Assembly: GCA_963966185.1 (NCBI GenBank)
Contig: CAWZYM010000011.1
Span: 165,001-229,000, forward strand
Reading direction: 5' to 3'
DNA length: 64,000 nucleotides
DNA from: Rhabditoides inermis
Lineage: Eukaryota > Nematoda > Chromadorea > Rhabditida > Rhabditidae
Every line of letters begins with the position of its first letter. Positions within the stretch are counted from its first letter, which is position 1. Below the pieces are notes generated by a model. It was not told where the DNA came from, ran no database searches, and saw only the letters and a list, made by a program, of their open reading frames with translations. Made by a program: the position numbers and the translations under genes. Positions 26,967-36,058 of the stretch are shown here, in pieces.

Positions 26967-29900
26967 GGAAAGATATGACGTCATCCATTCAGCTTCGAGT
27001 CGGGAGTGTCCGAGTCGTACGACAAGACGCCCCTCAAGGGCTCTTTCATCACCGCCGAAGTGAACGATATCGAGGAGCCGGCGGACAGGAACATGGTGGG
27101 CGTGGCTAGAAAGGGCGGGGTCTCATACAGTCCCTTTTCAGTCGTGGACTTCCGGCGCTCTGTTCAACTTCACCTCGTACTTTGTGAAGGGCTCCGTGTC
27201 GGAGCCGAGGAAGGTGTTCACCGACCTCGTCGAGTACATAATAAAGAAGAACAACAAGGAGGTGGGGGCGTGGTCAGAGGGGGCGGGGCCTATATAGACT
27301 CACAGGTCGGCACGTCGAAGCTGTTCATCTCGGCCGACCAGGCGAACCCGTTCTCGGTGTGCTACAACGCCAACTGCGGCGATAACGCGGTGTGCAAGGA
27401 GGACGGGCATGGAGGATACACGTGAGTGCATCTCTTTCCTTCTCTTTCCCTCTCTCTCTCTCTCTTTCACCCTCCTTCCCTCTCTCTCCCTCTCTCTCTC
27501 ACTCTCCTCTTTCTTTCTCTCTCCTTCTCCATCTCTCTCTCCTTCTCTCTCTTCTTCCCTCCCTTCCCCTCTATCTCCCTCCCTCTCTATCTCTCTCCCA
27601 CTCTCTCTCTCTCCCTCTCCCTCACCCCTCCCTCTCTCTAGCTGTTCCTGCCCTGCCGGCTTCCGCGACCTGGACGCGTCGTCGCCCGGCCAGAAGTGTC
27701 TCTCCCTCCGTGGCACGAACGAGTGCGAGCGCCCGGAGTGGAACGACTGCTCGCCCGACGCGCGCTGTATTGATCTGGAGGTATTGTGGCTACCTTCAAT
27801 CGTGTAGTTCTATTCTCGCAGTAAGCTCAGATAAGCAAAACGACATGTGTAGCTGTAGTTTGCAAGATAATCAATACACACAATGTGGGCACTGTTTTGT
27901 TTGTCAAAGAGTCAAAGTTGTACCACCACGCACTTCTGTCTCGATATACCACTCATTAACTGTCTCGTTTGCATATTCTGTACAAAATCTCATTTGCAGG
28001 TCCTGTACAAGTGCGAGTGCGTGGCTCCGTACGTGAACGCGGCGCCGGCGGGCAAGCTGCCCGGCTCGGTGTGCGAGATCGACTACTGCTCCGACGTCAA
28101 CTTCTGCCCCAGGAACACCACCTGCAAGAACGTCGGCGAGCAGGTACAGTGGTGTCATAGTGACTTATCACCTTATCATTATCAAATCATCATGTACGCA
28201 TCTCTCAAAAATATAGGAAACACTGTAAAGTGGACAAAAATCCCAAATGACTGACTGAATTCTACACGAGTTATGATTCGCAGGCAGGCTGACTGCAGCG
28301 AAAGAGTTATAACAAAACTCGTGAGCGGATCCGAACCCGCGACCAGTGTTTGTCAGGCGAAACTTTAAAGAAGAACTCCGGGGAAAGAGTGAGCTGGGCC
28401 CGGTGAGGTCAAAATATGTGCGCTCTAATCAATCTTTTGGCGCGAAAATGGGTGAACGAGAAGTAATCGATAGAAATCAACAAAAACACGAGACTGATCG
28501 GCCGTTTGAACCGGCGAAAGTAGGCGGAGCTACAGCTACCAGCTGGGGCCGCCCGTGTTTGGATATTCGTTTGTCACGCGGAATCGGACTGGTAAATTCA
28601 ATATGCAAATTTGTGATTGCTTCCATTGCGCCATAGAAACAATGTCTGCTGTCTGCTAATTCTGAGCGACCTCACTGCGTTTATCGAAAAGAAATGACGG
28701 TCATTTCTTATCAATTTCTCGTGAAACGTAAGCTCTCGAAAACATGAAAGCTCTTAGTTACCGTATCAACCATTTGAAATTTTCGTGCCCGGACCCACCA
28801 TGGGGAAGCTAGTGGGTCTTTTCAATTTTTTGCCGTCTTTACACAACTGATCAGTTATAACAAAGTCGACTCCGGTTACTCCCAACAATGTCGATTCAGG
28901 CGCAGTGCGACTGCGACCGTGGGTTCGTGGACATCCGGCACAGCGAGCGTCTCTCGGAGGCGGGTCTGTCAGAGACGGCTTGTCTGCGCAGCACGGATGT
29001 GGACGAGTGCGCACTGGGACTGCACAACTGCTCGGCGGCGGCGGTGTGCACGGATAGGAAGGACGGGTACGACTGCCGGTGTCCCGAGGGGTGAGTGCAG
29101 GCGCCTTTCACTATTGCACCAATCACTCTTGTGGGGGGCAACGCATGCAATTTGTAGTGACAGTGGATGAAAAGAAATCGAATAGAGTTACCATTGACAG
29201 TGCAAGGGGTTCGAGACTAAACCACACCCTATCAGCTACACGGACGGCAACCCCTCCGAGCCGGGACGCGTCTGTGCCGCGCTTCTCTGCGGTCTGTGCA
29301 ACGGCCACGGTGACTGCATCCACGACGCGCTGACCAGCAACGTGACATGCGCGTGCGCCGACGGCTGGACGGGCGAGTTCTGCGACGTGGCCCCGTCGAA
29401 TGCGGGACTCATACTCATGACCCTGCTCGCGCTCCTCTTCCTCCTACTCACCCTGTTGTGCTGCCTGTATGCGTGCGCCAGATGCCGGTGGGTCGAAGCA
29501 ATCAACGATTCAAAGAACAGTAGGAAAGACAAACTCACAGAGGTTATGCTTATTAGACCAATGCGATTTCCCCTGTTTCGTGACACTGCAGTACTCAGTC
29601 TCATTGTTTCCAGCTGCTTCGGCGCGCGCGGTAAGAGCGCGGGATCGGCGAGCGGAGCCGAGATTCTCGGATCAGACTACTACACCATTCCGCGCGCCAA
29701 GCTGAAGAATGGAGCGTATGGAGTGAGTGTGCTCTCTCTTCCTACCTCTCCCTCCCTCCCTCTCTCCCTCCCTCTCTCTCCCTCCCCCTCTCCCTCACTC
29801 CCTCTCTCCCTCTCTCTCCCCCTCTCTCTTTCCCTTTCTCTCTCTCTCTTTCTCTCCCCCCCTCTCTCCACCCTCTCTCTCCTCTCTCTCTCTCCCCCCT

Positions 29901-30131
29901 CTCTCTCCCCTCTCTCTCCACCCTCCCTCCCTTTCCAGGATGAGCTGGCGGTGCGCGACAATGCCGATGCTCTTGGTGCGTACCTGGACGGCGCTTCTCT
30001 CTCGTCGGATGGCAGCATCGAGGAGATCGAGCGGAGAGTCACCACCGACGTCACCACCAGGGAGATCCGCACGACAACTGTCCACGACGAGGAGGGAAAC
30101 GTCCTGTCACAGTCGCAGACGGTGAGAGAGA

Positions 30132-30167
<36 letters not shown>

Positions 30168-30758
30168 TGACCTCAATTCGTTCAGATCATCAACGGCGCG
30201 AGCGACGGCGGTCTGGAGACGGAGGTCGACCGGTTCGCGATGACGTCATCCGACCACTTTGCCTCCAACGTGATCGGAAGCAGCTCGGCGGCGGCTGCTG
30301 GCGGCGCGCATATGATGCACCGATCTGCCTCGGTTAGTCAGCTACCGATCACATTTCCAATTTAGAACAAACACTATCAAGTAGCGGTGTCATTTTCCTC
30401 TGCTCTCAAACTAATTCGACTTTGAAAATGATTTCCGCAGATACTTACCGTATTCTAACACGCTTGCGCACCCGTCTTGGCGGATTCTTATGATAATATT
30501 GCCTTGCACAGTTTTTCATGCTGATTACGAATATGAGCATAGTTTTTTCGGAATAGTAGTTTGAAGTAAGATGACGTGCCTGTTCAGAACGCGGGGTACG
30601 ACAGCGACGGCGACTCGGACGCTGGGAACGCGACGTACGATCGGGTGTCGCGGTTCAACACGCGCCACGACTTCGAGCCGTCGGAGCACGGGGCGGTGGA
30701 GAGGAGAGTGAACGAGGCCGTCACCACCACAACATCCAATGAGGTCAACTACTTCTGA
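14104..30758 (+). CDS. mup-4: MUP-4/MUA-3-type fibrous-organelle receptor, many exons
   Basis: In C. elegans, MUP-4 and MUA-3 are single-pass proteins of hypodermal fibrous organelles (hemidesmosome-like) that tie the intermediate-filament system to the cuticle and carry muscle force. This gene has the same order: signal peptide, short Cys-rich N-terminal exon, about 8 EGF-type modules, one VWA domain, about 13 more EGF modules (repeated NEC...DC...C.D..DGY.C.C pattern), a SEA-like region, one EGF, a second SEA-like region, 5-6 EGF modules, one transmembrane segment and a cytoplasmic tail ending NEVNYF. My estimate of roughly 2,000-2,200 residues fits MUP-4 better than the longer MUA-3. Exon borders were inferred from GT/AG sites and frame; some small exons may be misplaced. 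Introns are packed with (GA)n, (CT)n and other repeats. The last third (from 24738) is duplicated twice downstream. This is the only copy with the N-terminal half. Confidence 0.88.
14574..18590 (+). other. mup-4 first EGF block
   Basis: Exons at 14574-14661, about 15314-15430, 15721-15840, 16036-16155, 16283-16480, 16608-16733, 16915-17060, 18140-18288 and 18372-18590 encode Cys-rich modules of about 40-45 residues with the EGF spacing. Examples are CECPTGVQRLGDGRC, NECAEPRLNGC, GYTCQCKPGFADIS and DGYECRCRKGYVDAS. Asn/Asp at module starts and Asp-Gly-Tyr turns suggest calcium-binding EGF modules. Most introns fall between or within modules in a consistent phase, typical of module duplication. 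Confidence 0.8.
17049..17377 (+). repeat. Four-fold repeat of an exon end plus 5' splice site
   Basis: The last coding bases of an EGF exon with their donor (AAGTGCGAGCCGCGTGAGT) occur at 17049-17067 and again at 17182-17200, 17273-17290 (GTGATT variant) and 17359-17377. Intervening intron sequence is also repeated: GCCACAGATTCTGGCTTC-like segments occur near 17130 and 17305, and TTTTATCAGA-like segments at 17160 and 17340. It appears to be a small tandem duplication that multiplied a functional donor site inside the intron. Confidence 0.85.
18600..19850 (+). other. mup-4 von Willebrand factor A domain
   Basis: Four exons encode a VWA domain. It starts with PTDLVFLIDGSGSIGSYIFQ, giving the DxSxS metal-ion-dependent adhesion (MIDAS) motif as DGSGS. 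It continues with TRVSVVQYSDQIRHEFNL, LTGLTRTGAAIEHV (the MIDAS Thr), VAIVITDGRSQDNV (the MIDAS Asp) and IQLFAVGVTAHVL. All metal-binding positions are present, so ligand-binding competence is expected. The introns separating these exons contain repeated TGACGTCA octamers and (GA)n, (GACA)n and (CT)n tracts. Confidence 0.9.
20205..24675 (+). other. mup-4 second EGF block
   Basis: About 13 EGF-type modules in separate exons. The first ones are CDPSTHNGCDRALNQVCQV, a CNPEIASACPYPEVC module, a CKLGDDSNCGPGGKC module and a CDPTKAGCDPNKNEKC module. Then come a long series of NEC-type modules such as NECVAGTHDCSPHAKC, NECLDGTHNCSMNALC, NECLDSSLNDC, NECLNPHLNNC, NECAAENLNDC and NECEDPSRNDC, most followed by DGY-C-C and ending PGR-C. 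Most introns are made almost wholly of (GA)n or (CT)n repeats. Confidence 0.82.
20594..20865 (+). repeat. Intronic minisatellite, about 27-bp unit
   Basis: About ten imperfect head-to-tail copies of a unit built from GGTACGGTAGTGGATTACTG and TACCTT fill one mup-4 intron. Each unit can fold on itself because GGTACGGTA is nearly complementary to TACTGTACC across a six-base loop, so the array could form a series of small hairpins in DNA or pre-mRNA. No coding content. Confidence 0.9.
25090..29390 (+). other. mup-4 SEA-like regions and membrane-proximal EGF block (module A)
   Basis: The first SEA-like region (about 25090-25947) contains EEIPIVVRVVDDGGKPL, the VSITDAFTKGLGEAFHRSAL exon, NFITNPKVEN and TVKMDGPVDKCELFREFAKA. 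A single EGF module (CGAGFCDSSLGEECVAGKLC) follows near 26400. The second SEA-like region (26817-27330) contains FESGVSESYDKTPLKGSFIT and FNFTSYFVKGSVSEPRKVF. Then come five or six EGF modules to 29390. SEA modules are often autoproteolysed and sit next to membranes. I see no certain GSVVV-type cleavage site, so cleavage is unproven. Confidence 0.75.
26523..26803 (+). repeat. Very long (GA)n-rich intron
   Basis: An intron of about 300 bases that is almost wholly purine on the coding strand: GAGAGA runs broken by GGG and AAAG. It has no polypyrimidine tract before its 3' splice site, which is preceded by GATGTCATCACAG. Modules B and C carry much shorter versions (about 55 bases), so the tract has expanded in this copy or shrunk in the others. 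Confidence 0.9.
29391..30758 (+). other. mup-4 transmembrane segment and cytoplasmic tail (module A)
   Basis: A hydrophobic stretch LILMTLLALLFLLLTLLCC is followed by CLYACARCR, a clear stop-transfer sequence. The cytoplasmic exons contain SGAEILGSDYYTIPRAKLKN, two related pieces around DNADALGAYLDGASLSSDGS and RRVTTDVTTREIRTTTVHDE, then SSDHFASNVIGSSSAAA. The final exon (about 30588-30758) reads AGYDSDGDSDAGNATYDRV to NEVNYF. The tail is rich in Ser, Thr and Asp with several Tyr residues, suitable for phosphorylation or filament contacts. Poly(A) signals follow at 31049 and 31230. Confidence 0.85.
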
Positions 30759-31048
30759 TCACACAGCCCGCATTTGTACATACAACAACCCCCCCCCCCT
30801 TTCGTTTTACTGCCTTCGTCGCCGTAATAATACGAAGTATAGCCAGAATTACGCTAGATCGTTTCCCCCCATACCTGCCTTCTCTCACTCACTTGGTGCG
30901 TCCCTCGTATTTATCAATCACTCACAGTTGCAAACTTGCCAAAACTCAAACTCGCCCCACCGAACAGTTCACTTGCCTACACTGCTCATTGCTCACGTAT
31001 TATTCACGTATTATTTTGTGTCGATAACTATGCGAATTGTGAATACCG

Positions 31049-31054
31049 AATAAA
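31049..31054 (+). promoter_or_regulatory. Poly(A) signal after mup-4
   Basis: AATAAA about 290 bases after the mup-4 stop codon, followed by a T-rich stretch; a second AATAAA lies at 31230-31235. Module B keeps the same signals at corresponding positions and module C keeps the first near 58560. Confidence 0.6.
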
Positions 31055-31299
31055 TATCTCAATTTTTTGTCGCTGCAGTTTCACTTTCTAACTTCATTAT
31101 TTTGCCTCCAGTACCAGTGGGAGTGCGTGTGTGACTCTGAATCAGGCGGATAGCCATTCGGGGTAATGATCCAGGAAGCAACTGCAGTCTCTTATTCTCT
31201 TTCTCTCTCCCTATATTTGTACATTTTGAAATAAAAATGAGTGCAGAAAGCAAACAATTCCGATGTCTCGAATGAATGTCATTATCGTGCAAACAACAA

Positions 31300-32691
31300 T
31301 TTATTCAACAACTTGTATGTCTATAGCACACCTGGTAAGTGAGAAATGGACACAATGTGGACGGCGCCTGTCCGCTCTCCTATTGCCACACACGGGAGCG
31401 CGACATCGGCAGCGACTCGAGGCAGCTCGCGGCCGTATGAGAATTCGCGCCTGGCACGCGCATCCACTCACTCCTGGAAGAGGTCCGTTCTCTCTCCCCC
31501 CTCCCCCTCCACTCACCCATCGCCCATGTATATCCACGTGTTGCCGTCCCTGTCCAACGCGACTGCCGTCGCTGCCCTCCCTGTCTGGTTTCACATGTTT
31601 TACAGTGTTTTAAAAGAAAATGATCAACAACAAAAAACAAAATTAAGTGTAGTGGAAGCGCCCCTCCCGCTCACTCCGCATCTCGCGTCGACGTGAATCC
31701 GCAGAATATGCTTCCTCCTCTCCGGCAGCGGAGTGTCGTCCGTCTCCGAGTCGTTCTCGACCGACCCGCACCTTCTCCTTGTCCGCACCGCCGCCGCGCA
31801 CCGACTGTCCGTGGTGGTATACGTGCGCGTGCTACAAAAGTATGTCGGGCCCCTAAGCCTTTTTCCAGCTTCCAGGGCTGAGTATCGCTGGCTGTACTGT
31901 ACACTCCAACAAGCTGTCCGAGAGGCACCTGCGGCAGGTGGCTGGTGCAGCTCTGTCGACAGTGGGCGCACATCGCGCGGGTCCGCCGGTGAGTGGAAGT
32001 TGAGCCGCCGTATCACTTCATACATGACAGATGCTATGTTCTTGTTCCACCTGCGTCTGCCAGCTCTCTCCCCTCCCCCACTCACCTCTGCATAGAACAG
32101 GAACACTCCGTACATGGCGAGCTGCCGGCACACGTCCAGGTAGCGCATCTCCGCCTCTCCGCGCCTTCTGCTCGCGGTGCAACTCGCGCAGCTCGGCGAA
32201 AACAAACAACCTACAACACACTCCCAGTCAAACATAAAAAAACACACACACATTCCCCATAGACTACAACCAAAATGCTGCAAGTTTAATCCCAATCACT
32301 GACGTCTCCCTCTGCCTGTGCGGGCGCGAGCTGCGCCTTGCGCATGAACTCGCTGTACTGGTGAACTCGTTGTACTCGTCCGACCGCGTCGCGTCGCCAA
32401 ACTCGGACTGAGCCGCGAGCGCGCCCAGAAGGGCGCGCGTCGCCACAGAGGCGGGCAGGCTGCAAACCAGGACATTGAGAATAGACGAATACGACATATC
32501 ATTCTATCAGACATGACATTCAGAATCGAATAGACGAATAGAAAGTAGCCATCGAGGGCAGTGGACGGAGAAACGAGAGACTGTAAGATTAAAATAAACA
32601 AACAAACAAACGACGTGCAAGTTACTGAATATGAAGTGAATGCACTGACCGTCCGGTGACAATATCGCGTCGCAGCTGGAGGAAGAGATTC
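31300..32691 (-). pseudogene. FERM-domain gene, middle and 3' part (unit 1), broken
   Basis: Reading leftwards, the sequence encodes LFLQLRRDIVTGR, LPASVATRALLGALAAQSEF and GDATRSDEYNEF, the FERM F2-lobe pattern of band-4.1 proteins (compare LQLRxDIxxGRLPCxFxTxALLGSYxxQSELGD). A later exon has ELRELHREQ and AEMRYLDVCRQLAMYGV (4.1 pattern ELHK..GMTPAEAEMxFLENAKKLSMYGV). It is broken. A 17-bp tandem duplication shifts the frame near 32340-32375. The following donor is GTCAGT where the related copy at 45 kb has GTGAGT. The ELHREQ exon changes frame before AEMRYL. Exons further left (31540-32000) are unassigned. Such proteins link membranes to the cortical cytoskeleton. Confidence 0.65.
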
Positions 32692-34081
32692 CCAGTGGTT
32701 GAACTTCCATCCGGGGGAATAGTTGTCCCTGCAAACAATAGGTATGTGTTTTTGTGTCATTCTCTCTCCGCTAACCTGAGATCGGCCTCGACCCTGATGT
32801 CAGCGGCAGCGAGATCCGAGGCGACGTCGGCGGCCGCGTCCGTCAGCTGCTTCCTCTGCTCCTCCGACGTCTGCGCGGTGATTCCGACGGCAAGCACGAC
32901 AGCCTGGACACACCAACTGTTTGGATGCACATGCATGAACACGGGGCGGAAGAACGAGTCCGTTGTCGTCTCCGTGGATCATCACCATGGCTCCGATGGT
33001 GCGAGTAGAGAGACCCCGCGAGTTCTGCCAGGCGAACGCGCGGCCTCCGCTCTCGGGACACACGATATGTCGAACATCTTCGAGAAGTTCTGTCCGAGGT
33101 GGTGAGAGGTGGCTCCCTGGATGCCCCTTCCGTTGCACGGCACGTACCCCTCCACGGTAGTAATGAAGTCTCCTCTAGCAAACATCTCCTTCTCATACTT
33201 GCGTCCCTACAATGAATGAATACTTCTGCCTTCAAAATGTTCAGTTCCGCAGTTATTCAATTCTCACCTTGACAACGGGAATAGCGAGAAGATCAGTGTA
33301 GACTCCAGCGTACAGATCAAGGATCTTGAACACCTCTCACCTCCTCTTGAGCTTCAGACTTGGAAGCGAACGCCGTATGGCCTTAAACAACATACAAGTA
33401 AAATTAGTCTTTTATCGCAATAAGTTGTCATAATACTCACCCTCCTGCTAGAGGAACTCGCGCGTGCGAAGGAAGGGAGTGGGGTGCTCGAACTCCCATC
33501 GCTAAAATAACCAGTACAATTGAACAATATTCGACAAAATGGAAACATCAGGAGGAAATCACTCACGACGACGTTGCACCACTGGTTGAGCTTGAGGGGG
33601 AGGTCGCGGTGGGACTGCACCCACTTCCTGTAGGATACATGACCGTCTCCGAGGTGGGGCGGATGGCGATGGGCTCGGCCATCTCAGAGTCTCCCGCGCG
33701 CGTCACCCAAGCCACCTGAACAATGCATTGATCTCAATTATAATATTTATCAAGCGTAAACTAACCTCGGGGGCAAAGTCGGCAATGTGGGTCTTCTCCC
33801 CCTCGAGAGCGGCGTTGGAGACGAACATGGGGGAAGTAGCAGTTCTTCACGCCAAGCTTCTTGATGACACCGTCGAACCACTCCTAGAATCATAACGTTC
33901 GGAATATGAACTCCTAGAATGATCTTCTCTACGAATGTTCTCTCTCTCAGCGTTGTCTATTTCTGATTATTCATCATCAGCACCAAACGAAAACAAAACT
34001 GTGCTGTACCAGTCAGAGTAGTTCTCGTCCTTGCTGGTCTGCTTCTTTCGGTCGGTCGGCTTCTCCTTCTCCGCCTTCGGT
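32692..34081 (-). pseudogene. Prolyl-tRNA synthetase fragment inserted in FERM gene (unit 1)
   Basis: The class II ProRS catalytic core is recognisable in order from right to left: [31 protein letters not shown] with [87 protein letters not shown] with [32 protein letters not shown], and DNYSPGWKFNHW. It keeps introns, so it is a DNA copy rather than a retrocopy. It is dead: an extra C in the CYFP exon (near 33830), lost bases after VMYP (near 33635), TAG for the expected Trp in EFLWQEG (33448-33450), a 7-base insertion after EEV (near 33345), and no exon for motif 1. The intact gene must lie elsewhere. Confidence 0.85.
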
Positions 34082-34500
34082 AGAGCGCGTAGTCGTCGTT
34101 CAGCTGCGCCGGCATCGTCGGGTAGAAGTAGACCTTGACCTGGACCAGACTGCTGTTATTTCAATCGGTCAATCAGACAATCAATTTGTTAACCAGTCAA
34201 CAAAACATTCAGACTATCAATCAATCAATCAGACCAACCATCAATCGATTAATCAATCACCTATCACCCACCTCAAGGGACTTCCACGGCAGTCCCTTGA
34301 GCTGGCGCAGAATCATCTTGTCGTTGTAGAGCCAGTGCTGCAAAGTTGACTCTCCTTCTCTTTTCTGCTTCCCTCTCTTCTTACCACTCTCAACTCACCC
34401 TAATTCCTAATTCCCTCGTTGTCGTAGAGGTAGAATCTTGATGTTCTTGAGGTGGCGAGTGACTAGCAGGAACAGCACGTCTCCCTCGAAGCAGCGCTGC
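34082..34500 (-). pseudogene. FERM-domain gene, F1-lobe exons (unit 1), broken
   Basis: Three exon pieces read right to left: CFEGDVLFLLVTRHLKNIKI followed in another frame by LYDNEGI; HWLYNDKMILRQLKGLPWKS; and VKVYFYPTMPAQLNDDYALY. These match the FERM F1 lobe (GxxLLDxVCxHLxLxExDYFGL, WLDPxKxIxKQLK, VKFYPPDPAQLTED). The last residues DDYALY should run directly into LFLQLRRDIV, but the ProRS fragment intervenes. A frame break occurs between NIKI and LYDNEG. Confidence 0.7.
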
Positions 34501-36058
34501 AAGAATATACATTTAAATTACAGACATTATTTCAAAAAAGCATATATTTGTTTATCAAAACGATCGCATATCGATCCCCATCTTCCCACCTACCACTAAT
34601 CTGGCTTGTCGGCCACACTTCACACATGGATCGTGAAGAGCTTGCCGTTTACGATGATAGACAATATACACAAACAGCTCACAGTTGAAAATGTAGTACG
34701 AAAGTGTGGGAACTAACCAGGACACAACATGTCCTCGCGCCTCCTGGCACCGTCCCTCATTCGGTGGCGGTAGATGGACAGATCCAACTGAAATTAGAAA
34801 TACACATGGTTAATGTTCAGAACGTACATAACTAGCACTCACATTGCAAATGTGTCCCAGCTGCTCCTGTTCCTGTTTCTCGGACCGCCCGTGTCCTATC
34901 GTTCTCGTTTTAGAACGAGAAACGAGAAGGCATCGAGTCCGTCGCGATCTCCCTGAAGTGATCCTGATCGGCTAGACCACGCCGATTATCGCTGTACTTC
35001 TCCGACTTGTACCTGAACAACGGAGTGGAAACATTAAGAAAGACCTGGAATGTGTTTTGCTTTTGCGAGAGGAATGTTCAAACAATAAGTCGATCGCCGA
35101 CCTGTGCGATACGCACAACAATTAAGAGCTTTGACGCACCGTTCGGAGAGGGAGCAGCCGCGCAGAGTGTCCTTCTTCGCGGTCGCTTCCTCCGATTCTT
35201 AACGTCATGTATTTATATTTGAAATAACATTCATTTAACGCGCATATAGCTGAAATTGTTAAAACTGAATATAATAAAGCAAAACTCTCGCAATCACACC
35301 AACCTTCTTGGACTTGGCAAACTCGTCGAGTCCCAGCAACAGTTTGATATCCTGTTTGACGGAGTCTTGAAGTACATTGTCTAAATTAGAATATGAGCTA
35401 TGAGCAGGCTATGAATTATCAAAAACAAAACATAGAAACACGTACATCGGCCTTTCTCTACTTAATGACTCCATTCGTATCAAACACACTGAGAAGGCAA
35501 ACACACTGAAAAGCCTAGTATGTTAATCGAATATGAAACTAATCAAAAACAAGATACCGACACGCGACACCGTAAAAAGGAAAGAAAGAAACAATTTCAC
35601 ATACATACGAGACCGATGCAGACTCTCAAAACGCGGGTGTGTTGAATATGTGACTACGCGAACACACTGATGCCAGATCGAACGTCTGAGGTCTCTTCTC
35701 ACCCAATCCTCCTTGACAAGCGTCGCGTTTATAGCCATATGCTGGAAGTTTGAAATTCGCAGATGATATGTAATGTTGTGCAACACTTTGTTGACATTTG
35801 ACACTTCATTTTCCAAAACGTTTTTTCTCTCAAATGTATTGATTGTTGACGTGTGCGTGCGTGCGATTTTTTTTAAAATTAATGTTTCGTGATCATTTTT
35901 TGCATAACTTTTTTGCACTTCGCTCACTCATTTATTTCCGTTGCAGCCTTACTGTACGGTGATGTGTGAAGAAGAGGAGTGAAGAAGTGATACTCCACTT
36001 TGCCAGGTTTGAAGGTATTTTTGTCTTATTTTGTTTTGTATGTACGTTTGCTTTTTAG
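34501..36058. other. Unassigned stretch between FERM fragment and helical gene
   Basis: It contains short possible - strand exons of unknown origin (IYRHRMRDGARRREDML near 34760; YKSEKYSDNRRGLADQDHF near 34960; KQDIKLLLGLDEFAKSKK near 35330), perhaps upstream exons of the FERM gene. An 8-bp perfect hairpin with TTCTCGTT/AACGAGAA arms lies near 34900. From about 35440 the sequence is AT-rich and recurs at 50190 and 63078; it is the likely promoter and 5' region of the helical gene. Confidence 0.4.

Noticed and set aside
28322..28345. tRNA-like B box on the - strand (GGGTTCGGATCC) within a mup-4 intron
   Set aside because: Only the T-arm half resembles a tRNA. No matching acceptor stem or A box is found at the right distance, so at most it is a tRNA-derived repeat fragment.
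32692..34081. Functional prolyl-tRNA synthetase gene
   Set aside because: A stop codon, several frame shifts and a missing motif 1 exon are present in both copies, so neither can encode the enzyme.
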